NCBI GenBank assembly: GCA_021732215.1
Contig: JAKFVL010000008.1
Coordinates: 124,001-188,000, forward strand
From: Hyphomicrobiales bacterium
Lineage (GTDB): Bacteria > Pseudomonadota > Alphaproteobacteria > Rhizobiales > Xanthobacteraceae
Length of the DNA stretch: 64,000 nt
Direction of reading: 5' to 3'
In this document: positions 16,552-25,866 of the stretch, in pieces
Numbering within the stretch: position 1 is the stretch's first letter
Layout: every line of letters begins with the position of its first letter
Program-made: the position numbers and the translations under genes
The notes under the pieces: generated by a model
The model's input: the letters and a program-made list of their open reading frames with translations, nothing else
Told to the model about the DNA's origin: nothing
Database searches by the model: none

Positions 16552-19500
16552 ACCTTGGCCGCCTCTCCATCAATCAGCCCGTCCTTGCGATGGTGCTGTC
16601 GATCGTGGTGCTGATTGTCGGCGCCATCGCCTACACGACATTGCCAATTGCGGAGTATCCGCAGGTGGCGCCCCCGACCGTCACGGTGACGACGCGATAT
16701 CCTGGCGCTTCAGCGCTAACCGTCGCCGACACGGTCGCGACGCCGATCGAACAGGAGATCAACGGCGTCGAAGACATGATCTACATGTACAGCCAGTCGA
16801 CGTCGGACGGCCAGGTCACCATCACCGTCACCTTCAAGCTCGGCACCGATCTCGACAAGGCGCAGGTGCTGGTTCAGAACCGCGTCGCCATCGCCGAACC
16901 GCGCCTGCCTGACGAAGTGCGCCGCAACGGCGTCGTGACGCGCAAGAACAGCCCCGATCTGCTGCTCGTCGTGTTCATGTTGTCGCCCGACAACACCTAC
17001 GATCAGCTCTACATTTCCAACTATGCGCTGCGCAACGTCCGCGACCAGTTGCTGCGCATCGACGGCGTCGGCGACATCCAGATTTTCGGCGCGCGCGACT
17101 ACTCGATGCGGCTGTGGCTCGACCCGGATCGCATCGCCGCACTGGGACTCACTGCGAACGACATCCTCAACGCCGTTCGCACCCAGAACGTCCAGGTTGC
17201 CGGCGGCCTTCTTGCGGAGCCGCCGATCGCCGATCGCGCCTTCCAGCCCGCGCTGACCTTCACCGGACGACTGTCCGATCAGCGTCAGTTTGAGGATATT
17301 CTCGTCAAAGCCGGCGCCGATGGCCGAACGGTACGACTGCGGGACGTCGCCCGCATCGAACTCGGCGCGGCCTCCTACACCACCAACAGCTACATCTATC
17401 AGAAGCCTGCGGTCGCGCTCGCGGTCTCGCAACGTCCGGGCTCCAACGCGCTGGCTACGGCCAAAAGCATCACGACAGCCATGGAGCGGTTGAAGACCGA
17501 TTTCCCGAAGGGCCTCGAATACAATACGGCCTACAACCCGACCGAATTCATCTCCCAGTCCGTCAGCGAGCTGATCAAGACGATTTATGAGGCAATGCTG
17601 CTGGTTGTGATCGTCGTGCTGGTGTTCCTGCAAGGATGGCGGCCCGCGATCATTCCGATCATCGCGATACCGGTGTCGCTGGTCGGCACCTTTGCAGTGA
17701 TGGCGGCTCTCGGTTATTCGATCAACAACCTCACATTGTTCGGTCTGGTTCTTGCTGTCGGCATCGTCGTCGATGACGCGATTGTCGTGGTCGAGAACGT
17801 CGAACGCCATCTCGCCGAGGGAATGAACCGGATCGAGGCGGCGCTGCTGACGATGGAAGAGGTCGGCGGCGCGCTGGTGTCAATTGCGCTGGTGTTGTGC
17901 GCGGTGTTCGTACCGACCGCATTCCTCGGTGGCATCTCGGGGCAGTTCTTTCAGCAGTTCGCCATCACCATCGCGGTCGCCACGGCCATTTCCTGCTTCT
18001 GCTCGCTGACACTGTCGCCCGCGCTCGCCTCGCTGATCCTGCAGCCTCATCACGAGCAAAAGCCGCCGGCGCAATGGAATGTGATCGCGCGCGGCTGGAA
18101 CGCCGCGACGGGTGCGTTCAATCGCGGGTTCGACCGGCTCGCGCATGCCTATGGCCGCGCGGCGACGTTCGTCATTCATCATGGCGCGGCAATGAGCCTC
18201 GTCTATGTGCTTTTGATCGGTGCGGCCGGCTGGTTGCTCGCCACCACTCCGCAAGGCTTCATCCCCGCGCAGGACCGGGGCTATGTCATCGTCGCGATCC
18301 AGCTGCCCGGCGCCTCGTCGCTGGCACGAACAACCGAAGTCGTCGAAAAGATCGAAAAGATCGCGCTCGCGACGCCGGGCGTGGTTGCCGTTCCAGCTTT
18401 CGCCGGCTTCTCGGGCGCGACCCGCACGTTATCGAGCAATGCGGCAGCTTTGTTTCCGGTTTTCGAACCTGCCGAGGAGCGCGCGAAGCGCGGCCTGACC
18501 GCCAACCAGATTACGGGCGAGTTGCGCAAACGCCTCGCCGTGATCGAAGAAGCGATTGTATTCGTGATTCCGCCGCCCGCAGTGCCGGGCATTGGAACCG
18601 GCGGCGGCTTTGCGATGCGCGTTCAGGACAGGCAAGGGCGCGGCGAGGACATTCTCACCGCCGCTACCAACGACCTCGTCAACGCTGCAAGGCGCGCACC
18701 GGGTCTGACATCGGTATTCTCGCCGTTTTCCAACGACACGCCGCAGGTCTTCGTTGAAGTGGATCGCATCAAGGCCCAAAAGCTCGGCGTTCCGATCGAA
18801 AATCTGAACAGTGCGATTTCAACCTATTTCGGCTCCACCTACGTGAACGACTTCAATATTCTTGGACGGACATATCGCGTCACCGCACAGGCCGACCTGC
18901 CGTTCCGCAAAGATCCGGCCGATCTGGCGCGGCTACGTACACGCAACAGCGCGGGCGACATGGTGATGATCGGCAGCGTCGTCGACTTCAAGAATGCTGC
19001 CGGACCCGATCGCGTCCCGCGCTACAATCTCTACCCCGCGACGGAAATCCAGGGCGACACACTGCCGGGCGTCAGTTCGGCGACGGCGCTCGCGACCATG
19101 GAGCGGCTTGCGTCCGAGATCTTGCCAAACGGCATCGGCTTTGAATGGACCGATCTGTCGTATCAGCAGGCCACCGGCGGCAGTGCGGGACTTCTCATCT
19201 TTCCGATCTGCGTGCTGTTCGTTTATCTCGTGCTCGCTGCGCAATACGGGAGCTGGACGCTGCCGTTCGCCGTGATCCTGATCGTGCCGATGTGTCTGCT
19301 CGCCGCCACGCTCGGCGTGCGGTTGATGGGGCAGGACATCAATGTGCTGACCCAGATTGGATTTGTCGTGCTGGTGGGACTGGCAGCGAAGAACGCGATT
19401 CTGATCGTCGAGTTTGCCCGCGAGATGGAACTTCAAGGCCGGGAGCGGCTCGACGCGATCACCGAAGCCTGCCGGTTGCGGCTGCGGCCGATCCTGATGA

Positions 19501-19715
19501 CATCGTTCGCGTTCATCCTCGGCGTGCTGCCGCTGGTGATTTCGTCCGGCGCGGGCGCCGAAATGCGTCAGGCGGTGGGCGTTGCGGTATTCTTCGGCAT
19601 GATCGGAGTGACCGTGTTCGGCTTGATCTTTACGCCGATCTTCTACGTGCTGGTGCGGCGGCTGTCCGACACCCGCAAACATGAAGTTGCACAGGACACG
19701 GCGGCAAACGGCTGA
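16548..19715 (+). CDS. RND multidrug efflux pump permease (AcrB/MexB, HAE1 type)
   Basis: The 1055-residue length and layout are normal for HAE1 proton-driven drug exporters. Features: N-terminal helix MNLGRLSINQPVLAMVLS, periplasmic porter domain with TVTTRYPGASA, the helix-4 proton relay in VGIVVDDAIVVVENVER (two Asp near residue 405), a second half with GFIPAQDRGY, and the C-terminal helix block containing GLAAKNAILIVEFA with the conserved Lys near 945. The gene is translationally coupled to the adaptor. Substrates are unknown. A Crp/Fnr-type regulator gene follows on the same strand after 149 bases. Confidence 0.95.
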   Translation: MNLGRLSINQPVLAMVLSIVVLIVGAIAYTTLPIAEYPQVAPPTVTVTTRYPGASALTVADTVATPIEQEINGVEDMIYMYSQSTSDGQVTITVTFKLGTDLDKAQVLVQNRVAIAEPRLPDEVRRNGVVTRKNSPDLLLVVFMLSPDNTYDQLYISNYALRNVRDQLLRIDGVGDIQIFGARDYSMRLWLDPDRIAALGLTANDILNAVRTQNVQVAGGLLAEPPIADRAFQPALTFTGRLSDQRQFEDILVKAGADGRTVRLRDVARIELGAASYTTNSYIYQKPAVALAVSQRPGSNALATAKSITTAMERLKTDFPKGLEYNTAYNPTEFISQSVSELIKTIYEAMLLVVIVVLVFLQGWRPAIIPIIAIPVSLVGTFAVMAALGYSINNLTLFGLVLAVGIVVDDAIVVVENVERHLAEGMNRIEAALLTMEEVGGALVSIALVLCAVFVPTAFLGGISGQFFQQFAITIAVATAISCFCSLTLSPALASLILQPHHEQKPPAQWNVIARGWNAATGAFNRGFDRLAHAYGRAATFVIHHGAAMSLVYVLLIGAAGWLLATTPQGFIPAQDRGYVIVAIQLPGASSLARTTEVVEKIEKIALATPGVVAVPAFAGFSGATRTLSSNAAALFPVFEPAEERAKRGLTANQITGELRKRLAVIEEAIVFVIPPPAVPGIGTGGGFAMRVQDRQGRGEDILTAATNDLVNAARRAPGLTSVFSPFSNDTPQVFVEVDRIKAQKLGVPIENLNSAISTYFGSTYVNDFNILGRTYRVTAQADLPFRKDPADLARLRTRNSAGDMVMIGSVVDFKNAAGPDRVPRYNLYPATEIQGDTLPGVSSATALATMERLASEILPNGIGFEWTDLSYQQATGGSAGLLIFPICVLFVYLVLAAQYGSWTLPFAVILIVPMCLLAATLGVRLMGQDINVLTQIGFVVLVGLAAKNAILIVEFAREMELQGRERLDAITEACRLRLRPILMTSFAFILGVLPLVISSGAGAEMRQAVGVAVFFGMIGVTVFGLIFTPIFYVLVRRLSDTRKHEVAQDTAANG

Positions 19716-19864
19716 AAATCACGACGAGCGACGCCTCTTCAGCTCGCCGACAGACGCCGCGATCAAAAGAGACATTGTTTGGCGACGAAGCTCCGATGTC
19801 TGTAACGCCCGCGACATAATGTGAAATATATAAGACTCGCCATCGCCCGGCATGAAGCCTACCG

Positions 19865-20623
19865 ATGACCATCGGCGGTTTTTCGTCGCCGGCTGAGAGA
19901 TGCGTGCGCTCCCTGCTGACAGGAGGGAGCGCCGCCTTGTCCGGAAATCTGCTGCTCGCTGCGCTGAACGAGGCGGATGCAGACGTGCTGCGCCCGCATC
20001 TTCGTATCGTGCGGCTGGAACAGCAACGCATTCTGTTCGAGGCGGGAGGCGCCGTCGAGGAGGTCGTTTTCCCGACTAGCGCGGTCATTTCGCTCGTGGT
20101 CACGCTGTCGACGGGCGAAGTGGTTGAAGCCGCGATGGTGGGCCGCGACGGCATCGTTGGAGCCCTGGCGGCGCTCGACGGCAAGCTCACTCTCAGCAGG
20201 GCCATCGTGCAACTGGCTGGAGACGGATTGGCCTGCCACGTCGACGCCCTCAAGGAAGCGGCACTGCAAAGCAGGACCCTGCATTCCTTGCTGATCCGCC
20301 ACGAACAGGCAGTCTATGCGCAGTCCCAGCAATCGGTCGCATGCATCGCGTCGCATGGGGTCGAAGCACGCCTCTGCCGATGGCTTTTGCGCGCACGAGA
20401 CCTCGCGGGCAGCGATACATTGATGTTTACGCAGGAGTTTTTAGCGGAGATGCTGGGTGCGAGCCGGCCGACGGTGTCGGTGGTGGCCCATACCCTTCAA
20501 CAAGCTGGCCTCATCAAGTACAGCCGCGGCAAAATCCAGATCGGCAACCTCGAGGGTCTGCAGGACGCAAGTTGCGAATGCTATCAAACGGTAAAATCCC
20601 ACTACCAGACCTTGCTGGGGTAA
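19865..20623 (+). CDS. Crp/Fnr family transcriptional regulator
   Basis: The 252-residue protein has an N-terminal cyclic-nucleotide-binding-like beta-roll (about 25-140; VVFPTSAVISLVV, AAMVGRDGIVGA) and a C-terminal winged helix (MFTQEFLAEMLGASRPTVSVV near 195). It lacks the N-terminal cysteine set of oxygen-sensing Fnr and the cAMP-contact RxT pattern, so its signal is unknown. This subgroup (Crp/Fnr helix-turn-helix) is abundant in Bradyrhizobium. It follows the RND genes on the same strand but the 149-base gap suggests its own promoter. The start has no clear ribosome site. Confidence 0.88.
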   Translation: MTIGGFSSPAERCVRSLLTGGSAALSGNLLLAALNEADADVLRPHLRIVRLEQQRILFEAGGAVEEVVFPTSAVISLVVTLSTGEVVEAAMVGRDGIVGALAALDGKLTLSRAIVQLAGDGLACHVDALKEAALQSRTLHSLLIRHEQAVYAQSQQSVACIASHGVEARLCRWLLRARDLAGSDTLMFTQEFLAEMLGASRPTVSVVAHTLQQAGLIKYSRGKIQIGNLEGLQDASCECYQTVKSHYQTLLG

Positions 20624-20688
20624 TATTCAACCGTTGCCGTCGCAACTTCGAGATCTTCGGGCGAGGCCGTGTCGACAAGATTGCCTTC

Positions 20689-21885
20689 TCAAGCCTTCCG
20701 CGACCACCACAACGCCACCGGCCCGGTCGCGATCCCCGCCGCCAACACACAGAACGCCGCCAGCCAGCCCGATGCCGCGAGCGGACCGCCGGCGATATCA
20801 AGCGCCGCACCGACGCCCCACGAACCCAACGCTGATATGCCGAAGCCGATGGTCGAATGCAGCGCCATCGTCGCTCCGCGATTGTCCGGATTGGCCGCCA
20901 TCGCCATACCCGATGTCAGCGCGCCGGAGTCAGCCGGCACGGTGATGGAATAGAGCACGATCAGCGGCAGCAGCAGCCACGGCGACAGACCCGCGCACAG
21001 ACCGATGAGAACCGCGATCACCGCCGACGCGATCATGATGATGGTCAGCGCGCGATGCCGCCCGATGCGCAGCGCAAGCTCGTTGCCGAGAACGCTCGAC
21101 GGCATGGCGATGAACGAGAAGATCACGCTGACGACGATCGGCGTGAGAAAAGCCGCATCCGCGTTCTTCGCCGCAACGAAGGTCCAGAACGCCACGATCC
21201 AGGTGCGGATGCCGTAAAGCTCGAAGCAATGCGAGCCATAGGCAAGGATGTAACCCATCGCCGCGCGATTGCGGATCACAGGCCTGAAGTCCAGCAGACG
21301 GTTTTGCGCGGGTCTCGGGGCGACCGGCTGCAGCAGCAGGCAGGCTGCGATCATCAGCAACGGCCCGGCCGCCGTGACGATGAACGCCGCGCGCCAGCCG
21401 ACATGCTCCGCGACAAGCTGCGCGGTGAGAAACGACAGACCGACGCCGATCGAATAGCTCGACGTGTAGAGCGTGACCGCGCGGGAAAAATCTCCGGGCG
21501 CAAGACGATCGGTCAGCGCCTTGAGTCCCGGCATGTAGGCACCGGCGAAGCCGATGCCCGCAATGCTCCACAGCGCCATGCCGGATATCAGACCAGCCGC
21601 GAACAGGCCGAACGACAGCGTCGCGAGCGCGCTGACGATGGAGCCGCACAACAGGATCAGCCGCGCGTCGATGCGGTCGGTCAGCGTCGCCAGCACCGGC
21701 ACCGCCAGCATGTAACCGCCCATAAACGAGCCGGCCAGCAACCCCGCCTGCGCGCCGCTGAGATTCCATTCGGGGATCAGAAACTGCGCGAGGATCGACG
21801 GCACGACCACATGCGGCAGCAGGCTGCCGAGCTGGCCGATACACATGGCGATGATAACGGAGCGGCCCTGGAGAGTGCGACTCAT
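20689..21885 (-). CDS. MFS transporter
   Basis: This 398-residue major facilitator has about 12 predicted helices. Typical segments are QAGLLAGSFMGGYMLAVPVLATLTDRIDAR (loop 2-3 motif A like), FAGAYMPGLKALTDRLAPG and SSVLGNELALRIGRHRA in the second half. Substrate unknown; the aromatic-acid or sugar direction cannot be decided. It lies 39 bases downstream of tRNA-Phe on the same strand. The stop converges with the Crp/Fnr gene. Confidence 0.87.
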   Translation of the reverse strand: MSRTLQGRSVIIAMCIGQLGSLLPHVVVPSILAQFLIPEWNLSGAQAGLLAGSFMGGYMLAVPVLATLTDRIDARLILLCGSIVSALATLSFGLFAAGLISGMALWSIAGIGFAGAYMPGLKALTDRLAPGDFSRAVTLYTSSYSIGVGLSFLTAQLVAEHVGWRAAFIVTAAGPLLMIAACLLLQPVAPRPAQNRLLDFRPVIRNRAAMGYILAYGSHCFELYGIRTWIVAFWTFVAAKNADAAFLTPIVVSVIFSFIAMPSSVLGNELALRIGRHRALTIIMIASAVIAVLIGLCAGLSPWLLLPLIVLYSITVPADSGALTSGMAMAANPDNRGATMALHSTIGFGISALGSWGVGAALDIAGGPLAASGWLAAFCVLAAGIATGPVALWWSRKA

Positions 21886-21924
21886 GCGTCTGGGGCCACG
21901 GATACCCGGTCACGAAAAATGAAA

Positions 21925-22000
21925 TGGTGCCCGGGGGCGGGATCGAACCACCGACACTGCGATTTTCAGTCGCATGCTCTACCAACTGAGCTACCCGGGC
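21925..22000 (-). tRNA. tRNA-Phe (GAA)
   Basis: On the minus strand the sequence folds as a full cloverleaf: acceptor GCCCGGG paired with CCCGGGC, D-arm AGCTCAGTTGGTAGAGC, anticodon loop CTGAAAA giving anticodon GAA, T-arm GGTTCGATCC, and an encoded CCA end. 76 nucleotides. Confidence 0.97.
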
Positions 22001-22212
22001 ATCCGGTCACCGGCCAAGACAAGGCATAACCGGGACGAAGCGCCGGTTTATAGGTGGCCAAACCCACCCTGTCCAGCCGCAACAGGGACTTGGCCTTCGA
22101 TAGTCAAAGCCTTGCGGGAACGAACGAATTTTCTGCCCAGCGCACGAAAAAAGGCTGCGCAGCGGCGCGGCCTTATACCTGGGAACGAAGCTGCTTTGTC
22201 TGGGCATAATCT

Positions 22213-22245
22213 GATCCCGAAAAGCGGTGCTCACTTTTCGGGATC
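22213..22245. repeat. Palindromic repeat copy (GATCCCGAAAAG)
   Basis: Perfect 12-bp arms GATCCCGAAAAG and CTTTTCGGGATC enclose a 9-base loop. It lies five bases beyond the stop of the TctC gene on the minus strand, so it may end that transcript. Confidence 0.75.
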
Positions 22246-22250
22246 ATGCC

Positions 22251-23234
22251 TCAGTTCTCGATGCGGATTTTCGCGTCGGTGATGACCGGCCCCCACTTGT
22301 CGATCTCGGCCTTGAGATAGGCCGCGAGGCCTTCCTGCGTGGTGCCGCTCGGCTCCGCTCCGAGTTCGAGCAGCCGCGCCTTGACCGCGGGGTGATCGAG
22401 AGCGGCGCGGGTGTCGGCGTTGACCTTGGCAACGATCTCCGGCGGCGTCTTGGCCTGATAGAAGAATGCGAACCACGACGTCACATCGAAACCGGGAACG
22501 CCCGCTTCCGCGATGGTCGGCAGATCGGGCAGGACCGCGATGCGCTTCGATGGCGTCACCGCAAGCGCGCGCACGCTGTTGGCCTTCACATGCGGCAGGA
22601 TCGACGGCGCGTTGTCGAAGATCACATCGACGCGGCCGGGAATGAAATCATTCATTGCGGGGCCGGCGCCGCGATAGGGAATGTGCGTCATCTCGACTTT
22701 CGCCAGCCGTTTGAACAGCTCGCCCGACAGATGCAGCGTGGTCCCGTTTCCGGACGATGCGTAGCTCACCTTGCCCTTGTTGGCGTTGCAGAACTCGATG
22801 AACTCCATGACCGACTTTGCCGTGCCGGTGTTCGGCACGCACATGATGTTCGGCTGCTTGATCAGCAGCGATACCGGCGCGAAGTCGGCGACCGGATCGT
22901 AGCTCAGCGAGGCATAGAGAAACTTGTTGGTCGCCTGCCCCGGCCCGACGATGAACAGCGTGTAGCCGTCGGGGTCCGCCTTGGCCGCAGCATCGGCAGC
23001 GATGTTGCCGCCGGCGCCACCTTTGTTCTCGATGACGACTGTCTGGCCCCAGACTTCTTGCAGACGCGCGCCGACGATGCGAGCGGTGACGTCGGTGGCG
23101 CCGCCTGCCGGAAACGGCACGATGATGCGGACCGGCTTGTCCGGGAAGGCTGCGGAGAATGCTGACGAGGACACAATGGACGGCGCGGCGAGCGAAGCCG
23201 CGGTCAGGCTGATAAAGCGGCGGCGATTGAGCAT
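22251..23234 (-). CDS. TctC/Bug family tripartite tricarboxylate transporter binding protein
   Basis: This 327-residue periplasmic Bug protein has a Tat-like signal (LNRRRFISLTAASLAAPSIV). Family landmarks are FPDKPVRIIVPFPAGGATDV, VIENKGGAGGNIAADAA and THIPYRGAGPAMND. The start at 23234 has GAGGGA eight bases upstream; an ATG at 23255 does not. No tctAB genes are adjacent. It sits between yacG and tRNA-Phe. Ligand unknown. It is a distant relative of the TctC protein starting at 2199, not a recent duplicate. Confidence 0.92.
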   Translation of the reverse strand: MLNRRRFISLTAASLAAPSIVSSSAFSAAFPDKPVRIIVPFPAGGATDVTARIVGARLQEVWGQTVVIENKGGAGGNIAADAAAKADPDGYTLFIVGPGQATNKFLYASLSYDPVADFAPVSLLIKQPNIMCVPNTGTAKSVMEFIEFCNANKGKVSYASSGNGTTLHLSGELFKRLAKVEMTHIPYRGAGPAMNDFIPGRVDVIFDNAPSILPHVKANSVRALAVTPSKRIAVLPDLPTIAEAGVPGFDVTSWFAFFYQAKTPPEIVAKVNADTRAALDHPAVKARLLELGAEPSGTTQEGLAAYLKAEIDKWGPVITDAKIRIEN

Positions 23235-23367
23235 GGACGTTTCCCTCAAAGACAATTTTGCGCCTGATGGATCAGGTCTCGGTCAGCTTCGTTCTTGGGA
23301 AGCGAGTGTGCAGGGGGCCCGTCGCGGGCGCAATGGCACAATTCGGTGAAAACCGAACTGTCGCAGC

Positions 23368-23541
23368 TCAACGCTGCTCCGGATTGCCGTCTTCGTCTTC
23401 GTCGTCTCGCACCGGAATGGCGTAAGAGCCGGACAGCCAGCGGTTGAGATCAACGTCGCGGCAACGCTCCGAACAGAACGGTTTGGACTCCGCCGACTGC
23501 GGTTTGCCGCAGATCGGACAGGGCTTCTCTCTATTGCGCAT
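23368..23541 (-). CDS. yacG: DNA gyrase inhibitor / zinc-binding protein YacG
   Basis: This 57-residue zinc-ribbon protein has the full metal set CPIC near residues 8-11 and FCSERC (Cys23, Cys27), then the family stretch DLNRWLSGSYAIP and an acidic C-terminus. YacG proteins bind GyrB and inhibit gyrase. The start at 23541 is chosen because the frame upstream (to 23568) is made of the palindromic repeat. It follows maf on the same strand, a conserved order. Confidence 0.92.
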   Translation of the reverse strand: MRNREKPCPICGKPQSAESKPFCSERCRDVDLNRWLSGSYAIPVRDDEDEDGNPEQR

Positions 23542-23544
23542 GAT

Positions 23545-23606
23545 CTCGATCCGAAAACCGGTTCCCATCCCGGATCAAGTCCGGGACAGGCTTTTTCGGG
23601 ATCATG
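23545..23606. repeat. Palindromic repeat copy between maf and yacG
   Basis: It contains GATCCGAAAACCGGTTCCC, an inner inverted repeat TCCCGGA-TCAAG-TCCGGGA, and TTTTTCGGGATCATGCGC. It fills the whole maf-yacG gap and shares the core of the repeats at 3805 and 22213. Confidence 0.65.
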
Positions 23607-23609
23607 CGC

Positions 23610-24233
23610 TCAGATCGCATTGAGCCAGCCGAAGCGGATCGGAAAACCTTCGCCGCCAAGCAATGTCATCGACTCATGTAGCGGCAGGCCGACGATGTTG
23701 GTGTAGGAGCCGACGATCTTTTGCACGAACGAGCCGGCGATGCCCTGCACCGCGTAGCCGCCGGCTTTGCCGCGCCATTCGCCGGAGCCGATGTAGGACT
23801 GGATATCGTCCTCGTTCAGCCGCCGGAAGCGGACGCGAGTCTCGACCAGGCGCTGACGGAACGACTCCTTCGGCGTGACGAGGCAGATTGCCGTATAGAC
23901 GCGATGGTTGCGACCCGACAGTAACCGCAGGCACTGCGACGCTTCATCGACCAGCTCGGCCTTCGGCAGAATGCGGCGGCCGACGGCCACGACCGTATCG
24001 GCGGCGAGGATGAACGCGCCGCGCAACTCATCGTCGAGGCGGACCGACTTCATCGCCGCATCGGCCTTGGCACGGGCCAGACGATTGGCGCAGGCGCGCG
24101 GCAGTTCGCCTTTTTTCGGCGTCTCATCGACATCCGCCGGGCGCAGCGCATCAGGCTCGATGCCGGCCTGATTGAGCAGCGCAAGGCGTCGCGGCGAACC
24201 GGATGCGAGAACGAGTTTGGGGCGGCCGAGCAT
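23610..24233 (-). CDS. maf: Maf family nucleotide pyrophosphatase
   Basis: This 207-residue Maf protein is a house-cleaning pyrophosphatase acting on modified or canonical nucleoside triphosphates. It begins with the signature [15 protein letters not shown] and continues with [29 protein letters not shown] and [20 protein letters not shown]. All catalytic segments are present. It lies upstream of yacG on the same strand. In many Rhizobiales infA precedes maf; it does not here. Confidence 0.94.
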   Translation of the reverse strand: MLGRPKLVLASGSPRRLALLNQAGIEPDALRPADVDETPKKGELPRACANRLARAKADAAMKSVRLDDELRGAFILAADTVVAVGRRILPKAELVDEASQCLRLLSGRNHRVYTAICLVTPKESFRQRLVETRVRFRRLNEDDIQSYIGSGEWRGKAGGYAVQGIAGSFVQKIVGSYTNIVGLPLHESMTLLGGEGFPIRFGWLNAI

Positions 24234-24415
24234 GGATGAGGTAATCGCGGGAAAATGGGGCAGCGCAAAGGACAGTGCGCGATGCGATACACGTTAAATG
24301 GCGGATTATGAAGGGGGTTCTCGGCAAAACAGACCGTTATCCGGCGTCCCGGCCAACGCCGGGAGCACGTCATCGAGGCCAAGCATCCGACAGCCATTCT
24401 GGCCGTCGTGAAAGT

Positions 24416-24769
24416 TTACGTCATCGCGCCCGGCATGAAGCAGCGGATCACGGTCGTTTCCGCATACTTGATGGGCCAGACCATGGTGCGGCTGACGCGG
24501 TTCGGCACGGTGATCACCGCGTCGTCCGGCACGTCATGCCATTGGCCCTCGAGCCGCACGCGGTAGTGGCCGTCCTTGCTTTCCCAGTCAACATCGGACA
24601 CGGCGAAGCCGTCTGCGTCCGAGCAGCAAGGCCCGCGCTTGCTGGCGAGACTATCGAACCATTTCTTGATCTCGGGATCGACATTCGCAAAGCGGCCATT
24701 GTCACGCGCCACTGCCGTTCCTACGCAAAGCAACAGCACCGATAGCAGGATCGCTGTTCTTGGCATCAT
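24416..24769 (-). CDS. Small exported protein of unknown function (117 aa)
   Basis: The product is not recognised. A start at 24769 (MMPRTAILL) has CTGGAGA seven bases upstream and opens with a signal peptide (to AVARD). The mature region has the sequence NVDPEIKKWFDSL, a vicinal cysteine pair (GPCCSDADG) and a late VIRCFMPG. Proteins with the pattern W(F)xxL...GxxCCxxxDG are common, unannotated periplasmic proteins in Bradyrhizobium and relatives. It lies between maf and the phosphatase gene, in the position where infA would be expected. Confidence 0.78.
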   Translation of the reverse strand: MMPRTAILLSVLLLCVGTAVARDNGRFANVDPEIKKWFDSLASKRGPCCSDADGFAVSDVDWESKDGHYRVRLEGQWHDVPDDAVITVPNRVSRTMVWPIKYAETTVIRCFMPGAMT

Positions 24770-24903
24770 CAACTGTCTCCAGTGACAGGAGCGTCTGCTC
24801 GCGCCAACTGACGTGATCGGCGCACGCAAACGCACGAAACACCCGGCAATTTAGCGATGCATCTATCGTGCCAACCACACGCAATTATTGTGGCAGAAAA
24901 GAC

Positions 24904-25365
24904 TCATAACGCCCCCGATGGCCCGCTGCCGAAGCGCTGCCGGATCCGCTTCATCAGGCCATCAAGCACCGCACGATAGGCCTCGAGGCGCTGTTCTCTG
25001 GAATCGCCGAGATCAACCGGATCCGGCGTCGGCCAATACTCGACATCGGCGGCGTTGGTGCGCGTCAATTCCAGCGCCTTGTGATGCGCTTCCGGCGACA
25101 GCGTCACGATCAGATCGAAGTTGAGGCCTTCCCAATCCTCGAGTTCCTCGAACGTCGTCGGTTTGTGCCTGGAGATATCCTGCCCGATTTCTTCCATGAC
25201 GCTGACGGCGAACGGGTCGAGCTCGCCCTTGCGCACGCCTGCCGAGCGCACGAACATCGCGCGCGGAAACATCTGCTGGAGGATTCCGGCCGCCATTGGC
25301 GAGCGCACGCTATTCAATCCGCAAGCGAAGAGAACGGCCTGCGGTGAGCGCGCGGGCGGCGCCAT
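24904..25365 (-). CDS. Low-molecular-weight phosphatase family protein
   Basis: This 153-residue protein has the LMW-PTP / arsenate-reductase-like P-loop ACGLNSVRSPM: nucleophile Cys15 and Arg21 of the CX5R motif. The later PTPDPVD carries the general-acid Asp. Members act as tyrosine phosphatases or thiol-linked arsenate reductases; the lack of the further cysteines of thioredoxin-type ArsC favours a phosphatase. The ATG follows the stop of the UPF0262 gene without a gap (TAA then ATG), so the genes are cotranscribed and probably coupled. Confidence 0.9.
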   Translation of the reverse strand: MAPPARSPQAVLFACGLNSVRSPMAAGILQQMFPRAMFVRSAGVRKGELDPFAVSVMEEIGQDISRHKPTTFEELEDWEGLNFDLIVTLSPEAHHKALELTRTNAADVEYWPTPDPVDLGDSREQRLEAYRAVLDGLMKRIRQRFGSGPSGAL

Positions 25366-25866
25366 TTATTTTTCGCCCTTCCAGTGAAGGACGGAAATCA
25401 GCGTGAACAGCCGGCGCGAGGTTTCGAAATCGACGCGGACCTTGCCCTCGAGCCGCTCCATGAGCGTGCGCGAACCCTCGTCGTGGATGCCGCGGCGGCC
25501 CATATCGATGGCTTCGATCTTGTCCGGCGATGCAGTGCGGATCGCTTGATAATAGCTGTCGCAGATCATGAAGTAGTCCTTCACGATCCGGCGGAACGGC
25601 GTCAGCGACAGCAGATGCGCGACCACCGGCGTCCCGTCCTGCTTGCGGATGTCGAACATCAGCCGGTTGCCGGTGATGCCGAGATGCAGGGTATAAGGTC
25701 CGCCAGCAGCGCCCTCGGGTGCGAACAGATTCTTTTCGACGAGGTCGTAGATCGCGATCGCCCGCTCGTGCTCGATGTCCGGCCCGGAGCGCCCGATCGA
25801 TTCCTCATCGAGCGTCACCGCCACGATCCGGTTGTCAGTATCGTCGCTGGGCGGGGAGGTGTTCAT
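25366..25866 (-). CDS. UPF0262 family protein
   Basis: This 166-residue member of UPF0262, an alphaproteobacterial family of unknown function, matches by [37 protein letters not shown] and [19 protein letters not shown]. The frame extends upstream to 25974, inside hisD; the ATG at 25866 overlaps the hisD stop by four bases and gives the normal family start. No catalytic motif is evident. Its constant place between hisD and the phosphatase gene suggests a housekeeping role. Confidence 0.93.
   Translation of the reverse strand: MNTSPPSDDTDNRIVAVTLDEESIGRSGPDIEHERAIAIYDLVEKNLFAPEGAAGGPYTLHLGITGNRLMFDIRKQDGTPVVAHLLSLTPFRRIVKDYFMICDSYYQAIRTASPDKIEAIDMGRRGIHDEGSRTLMERLEGKVRVDFETSRRLFTLISVLHWKGEK

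Noticed and set aside
22007-22234. 75-codon minus-strand frame between tRNA-Phe and the TctC gene
   Set aside because: It starts within the palindromic repeat region and shows no domain.
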